Source of the DNA: Phascolomyces articulosus
Lineage: Eukaryota > Mucoromycota > Mucoromycetes > Mucorales > Lichtheimiaceae
Reading direction: 5' to 3'
NCBI GenBank assembly: GCA_025677815.1
Contig: JAIXMP010000005.1
Location: 186,001 to 250,000, forward strand
DNA length: 64,000 nt
Under the pieces are notes generated by a model, which had not been told where the DNA came from, did not search any database, and worked only from the letters and a program-made list of their open reading frames with translations. Made by a program: the position numbers and the translations under genes. Numbering within the stretch: position 1 is the stretch's first letter; each line of letters begins with the position of its first letter. Shown here piece by piece: positions 36,987 through 45,811 of this stretch.

Positions 36987-38327
36987 ATGACCTATGAAGA
37001 ATCTACTTTCAAAACGTTGGATTTACCCAACTATACATCTATCCCTGAGGACTCATCCATTGTATATTCTGATATCGTAAGGTTTTTAAAATATAAAACT
37101 TGTGATAATTTCCTTACCGTTGAGGACTTGGAACAATTTATACAAGAACTTGAGCACCTTCAAATCACTTTATCTAAAGTGCAACAACAAGCTTCTGTTG
37201 ACGACAAAACTTGGATCAAGGAAGAAAATACTATAGTAAAATATTTAAAGGTCAAAATGGTTAATACAAAGGAATTCGCTGAAGATTTCATGAAACAAGA
37301 TAAAAAACAAGAGAAACAAATTAAATGGATGACAATCGACCGACCTTTAAAAGCAAAAGAATTCCGACAATATATTGAAATGGATCTGGATGCTCTTCTC
37401 CAACGAATCGTTGGCCTGCACTTTCAACATCAGCTGAATAATGCATCAAAGAAACAAGACATTACATCTTTGCGAAAATTCATGACGGACGACTATAGCT
37501 ATTTTTTTTGGGTTACAACTATGGGTCAAAAGAATCTTGATGGATCATGGCAAAAATTTATCGACTCTTATCAAGTAATTTACGGGAAACTTGATGTTCT
37601 CATGTTACAATCTATGGAAAATCTACTTTGTGACGAAGCCGACCATAAAAGAGTAACAATACAGCGCTTCATTATGGCTCTTCAAAAATTCAACAATCAA
37701 TTCCCATTCCCAAAGAGCATTACTAGCAACAACATCAAAACATCATACAATAGTTCTGACGTAAATCAAAAAATCATTTTTGAAGAAAAGCGTATGCAGT
37801 TGACCAAAGTTGCATTAGACTTGGTTGAAAAATTTTCGGAAGCAACAATGCGGGATCATCTGGTTACTATTTATTCATGGTATACAGGTTACGATAAGAA
37901 GAACAAAGAAGTATTGAGAGAGCGAGCTAATGAATGGGGTTCATTGGTGAAGGAGAGACGTGACCTTATTTCGGAAAACAAACAAGAATTAATTCAAGTA
38001 AAGCATGAACAAGCTGAACTTATTGATCAAGCTCGAAGGGCAATTTACTTTTTCTATGAACAATTTGTTACTATCTGGCGCGTTGGTGAGGTTACCCGTG
38101 AAATTTTGAAAGATATTAACTTTCCTGGCAAGGGCCGTATTCGAGACTTTCTTAGTTTTGTTGCCCCATTGGATCAAGCAAACTTTTATATTGTAATGGG
38201 CATGGAGAAAGAAAACGATTCAGAAAAGGATTATCTACCCAAGGTTTATAAATTTATGGATATGTATTTGGATATGCTTGTCCAAGAATCAAAGGAACGA
38301 GATGAATATAAAAATAGAATGTTTTAA
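36987..38327 (+). CDS. Intronless orphan protein, 446 aa
   Basis: One uninterrupted frame with a strong TATA box in front. No domain was recognised. The protein is hydrophilic and mostly helical in character, with charged segments suggesting coiled coils (for example ERRDLISENKQELIQVKHEQ). It has many aromatic/Asp pairs (DDYSYFFWV, YSWYTGYDKKNKE) and no signal peptide or membrane segment. Lack of introns is unusual beside its intron-rich neighbours and would fit a retrocopy, a recently acquired gene, or a lineage-specific family. It is flanked on both sides by non-coding DNA with mobile-element debris. Function unknown. Confidence 0.8.
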   Translation: MTYEESTFKTLDLPNYTSIPEDSSIVYSDIVRFLKYKTCDNFLTVEDLEQFIQELEHLQITLSKVQQQASVDDKTWIKEENTIVKYLKVKMVNTKEFAEDFMKQDKKQEKQIKWMTIDRPLKAKEFRQYIEMDLDALLQRIVGLHFQHQLNNASKKQDITSLRKFMTDDYSYFFWVTTMGQKNLDGSWQKFIDSYQVIYGKLDVLMLQSMENLLCDEADHKRVTIQRFIMALQKFNNQFPFPKSITSNNIKTSYNSSDVNQKIIFEEKRMQLTKVALDLVEKFSEATMRDHLVTIYSWYTGYDKKNKEVLRERANEWGSLVKERRDLISENKQELIQVKHEQAELIDQARRAIYFFYEQFVTIWRVGEVTREILKDINFPGKGRIRDFLSFVAPLDQANFYIVMGMEKENDSEKDYLPKVYKFMDMYLDMLVQESKERDEYKNRMF

Positions 38328-39420
38328 ATTGATGAGCATTCTTTATTCCATTAGATAGTTGTTAATTGACAATATGTATGATATGGATGTAAAATTTTCC
38401 AAAATAACTATAAAGATAGATATTTTCTTTTATTATTCTTTCTTTGTTGAAGTTATACATATAATTCTAAATAAATATTTTAGAAAATTGAAGAATTCCC
38501 AGAGTCTCTTTACTACTTTTCTGGTTATTTTGTATAGGCAATGACCGTCAGAAAGAAAATTTTATTATCCAAAGTGCATATCATAATAGAATAAAAGTGG
38601 TTTCATTCATGTAGAGATATACTATACGTATATACTATATACCACATCCATAGAGCAAAATACGAATTTTTTTTTTTAAAAAAGGGTATGAATGTACATG
38701 AATCTGCATATAAATAGATAATGGATATGACTGAATATCTATGATTCTGTATAGATCTATGGATCTTAATGAACTGACACTTTTCATAGAAATTCATGGC
38801 ATTAGTTATCATGCAGATTCATGGAAATCCATTCATTATTAACGCTCATTTTTGCCGTGGTGACATGGAGGAAATCTGAAGTATTAAGTGATAGAAAAAA
38901 AGAAAGATAAATCTTGAACGTCAGTCTTCTCACTCTACTGTATATACTAATTGACGAGGTGTTTGAGACTCCTTTATCTTCTATTTTATAAAAAAAACTG
39001 TAATAATGAGAAAAACAAGTAATATTTTTTGGCACGATAATATAAAAATGTAGGTGTATAATAGCAAAATAATATAATATAATAGTTGTATCGTTTGAGT
39101 TTGACTTTTTGACTGCCGTGATAAAAAATTAGCTCTTTTCTATCTAGGTAAAAACATGAAGGACTATATATACCAACAAGATCTTTTTGCTTCACTCTAC
39201 GTACAACAAATCAGTAATTGTTGCAATCTAAGCGTAGCATGAGATTATGACGACATTTAATTATAAAAATATTTGGGTGGTATGTTTTCCTTTTTTCTTC
39301 TTTTTTTACCATTTCTCGTCGAAATAAAAAATGTTGGATATATAACCATGGATTGTTCCAGAGTTAATATACTGACGAAAAAGGACATGAATATTAGGCT
39401 TGGTTTTCACAAAAAGGAAC
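38328..39420. other. Intergenic region of 1.1 kb
   Basis: 3' flank of the orphan gene and AT-rich sequence; nothing recognisable before the broken gene at 39421. Confidence 0.55.
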
Positions 39421-41843
39421 ATGGACTATAGTCAAACGAAGGTTCCAGATGATCGTAATTATGAGTTGGAGGTTGAGTCACTTGGATTCTCATTTCAAAT
39501 TATTTAACAATGTGGCTTTCACTTTCAAAGTAATATTTATGCTGGTATACATTTCTATGGGGCATTAGTACTTGTTCGTTCAAGGTATAAACACACCTTT
39601 TTTTGTATGGAGGTGGTGGTTGCAAAAAAAAAATAGTATGCAGGGTGATGATTGGACTATTAACGCAAGCGATTGCCGCGGATTCCTAGAAACACTCCTT
39701 GTCTTTGAACCACCACGAGTCTTTAACATCGCTTGCCATGCCTTCAACACCAGAAACAGGTAATAGAGTATAGTAGTTAGTTCAAAGACTTAAAACTCAG
39801 TGTTTTTTTTCATAAAGATAAATTAGACGATTATATGGAAAAATACAAGACTACTCTACAGGTTTCACATCTTGGCCGTTTTATTAAAGACTTTCCCAAA
39901 TACATTATTACAAGAAGTCAAACACTTGATGTATTCAAGGCAGAGAACTACTGGCGTAGAAGGTTCATCGACGTTGCAAAAAAAAAAAAAGGACTGTCAA
40001 TGTAAAATATCGTATTTTATTGTTTGCGCAATGTAATTAGTCAGCTAACATTAACTTTTATTGCTAGGATCTAATTATTACAGATACCAAGAAAGTAAAC
40101 TGAAAGTCCATTCTCAATCGAGCTCAGGTAAAATATCGAGTCGCTGATGCGCCTGAAAGGAAATACTAAAAAAAAATTATTCATGTAAGACCATCCGCAG
40201 TGGGAGCTGTTACAAAGTTGTTAAAATAATTAATTTAACAGCCCGCTTAACAACTCTGAGTAACTTAACAACCCGTTTCTTGCAGTGGACGTTGTTAAAC
40301 AAAGTGTTAAGAAATTTGTTAATATTTATGTCGTGTGCTAAATAAAAATAGATGGAGGCTGAATAAAAAAAAATTGTTTTCTCTAATCTTCATCACAACA
40401 ATGGATCCTACATTTCTTAAAAGACTTAAACTAAGACGAAATAATGACGAGCAATTGGAACAGAACAGCATTCGCCTTCGACAAACTGTTGCTCACATAC
40501 TACAACGATCTCGGGATAGACGACTTTCTACTGCTGCTAGATATCAAAAGCCGAAACGCAAGGTAGTTGAGCGTGATCGTACTACGTTTCAGATAATAGT
40601 TATGCAGGATTATTTCACTCAGGTCCTCAGATATGATGCGACATTTTTTCGTCGTCGTTATCGTATGTAACGTGACCTATTCTTACGTATAATGGATGAG
40701 CTCAAATTAAAGTACACTTACTTCCAACAAGAAAAGGATGCCAGGGGAAGCCTAATTTTCATCCATTAGTCAAAGGTACTGCAGCTATGCGGATGATAGC
40801 GTATGGTGGATCTGCTGATGCTGTTGATGAGTACTTCAAGATGTCTTATTCTACAACAAGAGAATGCTTGAAACGATTCTGTGAAGGTATCATCGAGTGT
40901 TTCGGGGAAGAATATCTTCGAGAACCAATGGACGACGACCTTAAACGTTTGTTGGCACTTGGTGAGGCTCGTGGGTTTCCAGGCATGCTCGGACCACTCG
41001 ATTGCATGCTCTGGCAGTGGAAAAACTGTCCCCTGACTGGATTGGGATGTATACTTCAGGTAAAGAAGGTGCTCCAACTCTCATTTAAACGAGTGTCGTG
41101 AAAATGAAATGGCAGGATTTGGAATTAGTCGAAATGTTTTTGGGATGAAAATTGACATACTGGTAAAGGTTGGCTTTTAAGATAGTCTTCAATCGATCGA
41201 ACTTGCCGCGAACGAGTTCAAACGTGAATCTGTATCGGTCGATGATGGAATCATACAGCTGAATCGTAACCTCCGTTCAAATGCATGCATTCTTTCTGAA
41301 TTGACTAAACGATTTGAAATGACAGACACAAACTCTTATCAACTCGATCCTATCGTAATTGATGTTATCGGTAAGTTTCATTCTGTTCAATAACTTTTAT
41401 ATTGTTGGCTCAAACAAAGATGGGGAAGTTTAATTGATTCGTTTTATATACATAAATCATAACAGGGCACAGTGGGTACTTTTATAGATTATATCGACGC
41501 AACAATGCATTTGTTGGTGCAAAACTTGTGGACGAAACCATCACTTTGCCACGAACACATGTTGAGTTTGCGAGGTTTCTTGAATCAAATATATCGAATA
41601 TATTGTTGTATTACAAGGTAATTATTTTTGGGATAGACAACTACTAGTAGCCCTTTGGGAACGGGAGAGAAAACTTTTGAATTGACGAGTGTGTCTTTTA
41701 TTGATTTATAGAATTACTTTGTGCAATCAACTCAAACTATTCCCCATCCCATTGACACCTTGGGTAAGAGAAAAACCAATTTAGTCGCAAACATTTCCGA
41801 TCGAAATCCGAAAGTCCCTCGTGTATACTTCCCAAGAAAATGA
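39421..41843 (+). pseudogene. Broken multi-exon gene, possible PD-(D/E)XK-like protein, split by a transposon remnant
   Basis: Coding-like pieces in one direction: 39421-39507 (MDYSQTKVPDD..., stop), about 39644-39759, 39801-40002 (with KDKLDDYMEKYKTTL and ENYWRRRFID), about 40084-40127; then, after a transposase segment, about 41086-41370, 41466-41617 and 41712-41843. The last three join cleanly at GT-AG introns and end at TGA. The 3' part reads ECRENEMAGFGISRNVFGMK, then I-D-I, and about 20 residues on E-L-A-A-N-E-F-K. An Asp followed by E-x-K in this spacing resembles the PD-(D/E)XK nuclease core. An in-frame TAA lies between those motifs (about 41178). I recall related uncharacterised proteins in Mucorales but cannot name a family. 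Most likely a dead gene. Confidence 0.5.
40185..41085 (+). mobile_element. Degenerate PIF/Harbinger element with transposase fragment
   Basis: From ATG 40401 the frame gives an N-terminal region ending in F-F-R-R-R-Y-R-M and then TAA (40668-40670). The same frame continues with RDLFLRIMDE, shifts near 40745, and resumes as KPNFHPLVKGTAAMRMIAYG. FGEEYL, LGEARGFPGMLGPLDCMLWQ and WKNC follow, which are classic plant-transposon/Harbinger (DDE) segments containing the first catalytic Asp in LD. A second frameshift follows near 41045 and the C-terminal DDE half is missing. Upstream, 40185-40320 has CCGCAGTGGGAGCTGTTAC and repeated GTTGTTAA/TTAACAAC motifs suggestive of a terminal region. The element is inactive. 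Confidence 0.75.
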
Positions 41844-41934
41844 AGCCGTTATTCAAATATTATAAACACCCCATGCATATAGTAATCTCGAACAAAAAAA
41901 TACAAACACAATAATATTTTTTTTATGATATACA

Positions 41935-42108
41935 ACTTCAATCCAACTGACCCTGTGCACCTCCGAGACTTGACATATATTTCACTGCCCGAGCAACAAA
42001 AAGTGAAATAGCAACACAATGCCATAGGAACCGCTGCCTACAGATGCTTAATTGGCTAAAACATCATGTCAAGAACACTGTTGCCCACTTCTTCCAACAT
42101 AACGAATG
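41935..42108 (+). pseudogene. Decayed coding fragment, family unknown
   Basis: Two overlapping-phase pieces read like protein: FNPTDPVHLRDLTYISLPEQ, followed after a frame change by CHRNRCLQMLNWLKHHVKNT and V-A-H-F-F-Q-H-N-E-stop. The amphipathic composition is unlike the random AT-rich frames nearby. It lies 90 bp downstream of the broken gene and may belong to the same mobile-element island. Confidence 0.3.
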
Positions 42109-43069
42109 AGTGTCATCCTCCGATGTTGCCACTATTCCTAAATCATCCCTTAAGTTAGTGAATCCCTTAAAGCTTATTTACTACTTACTATATATTTATA
42201 TGCAGCCTTTTACACCTCTCCTTTAACCTTTTCCCTGTATCCCAACAGGGTTTTTTCAAATCTGTATGCTTTTTTTGATCTATCTCGAACAAGTATGTCA
42301 GACCTGACTATGTGTTCAATGGAGACATTAAATAAAACAACAATTTTCACCGCACTTGAAACAATTATTATTTATCAAAACTAACCTATTATGGTATATA
42401 TAGAGCAAAAATATAACTGTTTTTAATTAATAATAAAATTATAAATATGGGAATATCCAATAGTTCTCGCCAAGAGTGAGATTCTATCGATCTCTGGGAA
42501 GATGAAGTTGACAAAAGGGAAGTTGCTGCATAAACTTTTCCACACTTATAATTTCACATGTAGATGTTTATGTAAAATGTTGTTCGATATTTCCTCCTTC
42601 CATGAGCACCAAACATCATCCATTTATTGCCATTCTTTCTTTTCTTATATGACGTTCTTCTCTTTAAACAATGGTCCTTATACTTCTTCCCCTTGTCCCT
42701 TAACAAAGACTTTATTTTTTTTCTTTTATAAGCCGTTCCGATCGATAAGCTAGATCATAGGAGACTTTAATGGAATTCAAAACTTAATCGTATGAGAATT
42801 AAAACGTGGTGAAGTATGAAGATCGAAGATATGACGATGTATATATACTTGAACAAATAAACAAAAGCATGCATATTATTATATAGTGAAATAGTAGTTA
42901 TTTTACATAAATGATATATAAAGTTATACCAACGTAATAAAGATAATATATATGTATAAAAACAGTTTTGAACCATGATAGAATTATGTACAATATGCAG
43001 GATAAATAATAGTTAATAAAAAGAATGGCAAATAAAATATAAATCAATGAAATCCCATTTCTTTGGATC

Positions 43070-43127
<58 letters not shown>

Positions 43128-43159
43128 AGAAATACTACTACAGCATGACAAACTGATTA
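42109..43159. other. Intergenic, right side of the decayed island
   Basis: No gene. AT-rich sequence plus the dinucleotide repeat at 43071-43124 just downstream of the fucosyltransferase stop. Confidence 0.55.
43071..43124. repeat. Compound (GT)n(GA)n microsatellite
   Basis: About 8 GT units pass directly into about 19 GA units, 35 bp beyond the stop of the minus-strand fucosyltransferase gene. Probably within its 3' UTR or flank. Confidence 0.9.
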
Positions 43160-44901
43160 TTAAGGGGTAGATAAGGGTATCTCTGGTTTTTTCATTCGTT
43201 GAGAATGTTGAGAACGTAAAAATCGACCACGGTAAACAACAAAGGCAGCAAACGCCATAAATAAAACACCAACTATCAATTCAATAGTCCATACAATATG
43301 AGCTGTATGTGCATCACTATGCTCAAGGCTCAAAAATTCCTCCACGGGTGATTTATGTTCATGTAATAAAGTGAGTGGATGAGTGGATTTTTTCCAATTA
43401 GGTGTATAAGGAGGTCCTTTTTGTGCATAATCCCATTTCCCTGGTTCCATGCATGATTTATCAACAAGGAGTAAGTTGTCATGTTCTTTTTCATTCAATA
43501 TAGGTGATACGGCTGAATCATCCTCATCATCATCTCCTGGGTTCGTTAAACGTGCTTGCCACCAAGGTAAAATGCCACGACACAAAGAACACCAATTACT
43601 TTTTATATTGTGAATAGATGGATCGCTCCAATTATTGATGAATTCAGAATCCAATCGATCTCGTGTTGGTATATCCAATGCGTCTCGTCGAAAGGCTAAA
43701 TGTTCCAAATAAGCGGTATTATTCGAATCCAAGTAATTGATATACTTTGCTAATTCTCGAGGATCTGGAAATGCATCCATTCGAATGACTGAATTCTTAT
43801 CTGGAATAAATCCTTGATATGAAGTTGGACCATCAACAATCGGGACTGTCGATACTGAAATTGTATCAAACAATTTCTCAGTTACTAAAAATAAAATTAA
43901 AGTAGTAGGTGAGTACATTATTCCTTCTTTTTTTTATTAACTTACAAAAATTTGTGTGACAATGATGTTGTCCATCATCTCATTTTTTTCACCAATTAAG
44001 AAAACGATAGAAATAAGAGAAGAATTTCAAAATGTCCATCCATTCTATATATTTACCATAATCATCACAATTGGCATTTTCAATGGCTAAATAAAATTTG
44101 TATTCACTCATCAATTGTAATCGATCCTTGCCCTTTGGAAACGGTTTATTATTTAAACAATCTCCATAACTATCCACATCAATGTATTGCATCAATTGTT
44201 CAACATAATGTTGACGACCACTGGAAGCACCACAATTTCTTGCAATCCATACAATAGGAGCTTTATGTTTCTTCTTTTGAACGGTCATGAAATCCATTGG
44301 TAATGGACGATTCACCACATCGAAAATAGCAGGAGAATAATAAGAGAATATATATGCACTTTTAAGATGATAAGATGCTAAATAGTCAAACACTTTCATT
44401 TTTTCTGATTCCATACGAAAAGGTGCTGTAAGAGGCGATTCTTGTGTTTCCAATATCCATGGTTGATTCTTAATATCTAATATTATCAATTGGCTTTTAG
44501 TATATCTCAATTATAAAAATTAGAGTTGCAGCTAGGGAAAAAAATGGCAGAAACATACGTGCAGGAACTTGAGTAGGATAATAATCTGCTGCATGAAATA
44601 CAATAGCTGCAGCTGTGTCTACATGGTCTGTAGATGGTGTAATGGTGCACCATTCTTTAGGAGATTCCATTTTATAGTCATCAGGAATAGGACAGTCATC
44701 GTTACTGAATACCTGATCGTTGCCTGTTTGATAAAAAAAATTTGTTTGTTGTTCGGATAGACTATTTATTAGTTGCTATGTTTATTTTATTGTTTTGGTT
44801 TTTTTTAAAAGATAGATATATATATATATACCATCAAACATAATAGCATTAAACCATTGGGTCCAAAACACGATGCTCATGGAAGGCAAGGAATTTGCCA
44901 T
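43160..44901 (-). CDS. GT10-family alpha-1,3-fucosyltransferase-like protein
   Basis: Transfers fucose from GDP-fucose to glycans. Four exons: 44901-44832, 44723-44559, 44476-44057, 43884-43160; about 459 aa. Family landmarks are the start segment IVFWTQWFN, FHAADYYP, the WILETQESP box, KAPIVWIARNC..SGR, and FYLAIENANCDDYGVTEKLF followed by VPIVDGP, the donor-binding core. After the catalytic domain comes an acidic linker and a C-terminal membrane segment (IVWTIELIVGVLFMAFAAF) with a basic tail. The usual N-terminal signal anchor of Golgi type II fucosyltransferases is not seen: the catalytic fold starts near residue 9. A TATAAAAGG box 85-93 bp upstream supports the ATG at 44901. The exon 2/3 acceptor was chosen to keep frame. 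Confidence 0.85.
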
Positions 44902-45811
44902 TGTTAAAAACTAGAAGGAAAGGAAAGGGACTGGTGAAGCGAAGGGAACAGCCAGTTTTCCGTTAAGTCCGAGGAACTTTGTTTCCTTTTATAGATTTCT
45001 TTTAAGCTTGCCTTGGCATTTTTGATATCTATAGCAATAAATCGTGCATCAGTGCGAGCGGGATAGAATGCTTCAACTTCCGCGTGCTGTATCGAATAAG
45101 TTATAATGCATTAAACAATGATAAAGTAGGTATATGGATATGTATCTATGTACGAGAAAGATGGAAGAAGTGTTGTTTAGAGGTGTCTGCATGATGATCG
45201 AAGAGAAAGGAGGAAGGGAGAGGAGAAGGGAAAATAAGTTAAAGTTTTTATGTGCCGTGTTTGAATATATATTTGCACAGACATTTTATTATGTCAGAAA
45301 TGTAAATTTATATGAAGATAAGAAAGAATGGATAAAGTTGAATAAGGAAAACAAGGTGTTAGTTGCTGAAGCAAGAAAGGAAAAAGGCTTTACTCAATTA
45401 TTATAATTTTTTGGTATTGAGAAAAAGCTGCGCGCGCTCTCTCATTTTTTTAGTCTCTTCCTACACACGAATACACACACACACACACACTTTCTTGCTC
45501 TTCACTTCACTTCTTATAGCATACTTATACACGCGTTAGATGAGAAGAGTGAGTATTCACCATTCTTATTTATACCCTCTCATTACTTTTCAAATTAAAA
45601 ATTACACCCTTTTTATATACCTTCTTTTCTCAAGAACATATTAATTAATCACGCGTTCTTCCTTTTTTTTTTTTTTTAAGAAATATATATACATATATAA
45701 AGTCAATTCCCCTGTTCTTTTATTTTCTCTTTCTTTATCTTTTTTTTTCTTTCTTTTTATTTTCTACATTTATATTCCATACTATTATTATAATTATAAT
45801 TATAAAAGAAA
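44902..45811. other. Divergent promoter region, fucosyltransferase / importin-alpha-like
   Basis: Head-to-head spacer holding the TATA box above, a (CA)n run near 45472-45490, and two ACGCGT words at 45531-45536 and 45651-45656 facing the importin gene. A minus-strand open stretch near 44960-45095 looks mildly coding but is not accepted as an exon. Confidence 0.55.
44986..44994 (-). promoter_or_regulatory. TATA box of the fucosyltransferase gene
   Basis: CCTTTTATA on the plus strand, read TATAAAAGG on the minus strand, 85-93 bp upstream of the proposed ATG. It is the same 9-mer as the TATA box of the orphan gene at 36987. Confidence 0.5.

Noticed and set aside
39572..39763. Independent small gene of 63 codons
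   Set aside because: Better explained as an exon of the broken gene with a GT donor at 39760 and acceptor near 39643.
43071..43124. Repeat array considered as CRISPR-like
   Set aside because: It is a simple dinucleotide microsatellite without spacers.
44960..45095. Minus-strand open stretch (reads A-E-V-E-A-F-Y-P-A-R-T-D-A-R-F) as an upstream exon of the fucosyltransferase
   Set aside because: It overlaps the TATAAAAGG box, its continuation has only a weak donor, and it does not look like a signal peptide. Kept only as a reminder when testing the missing-first-exon idea.
45134..45406. Plus-strand 90-codon open frame
   Set aside because: Lys/Glu-rich by purine-rich composition, no family resemblance, and it sits in a divergent promoter.
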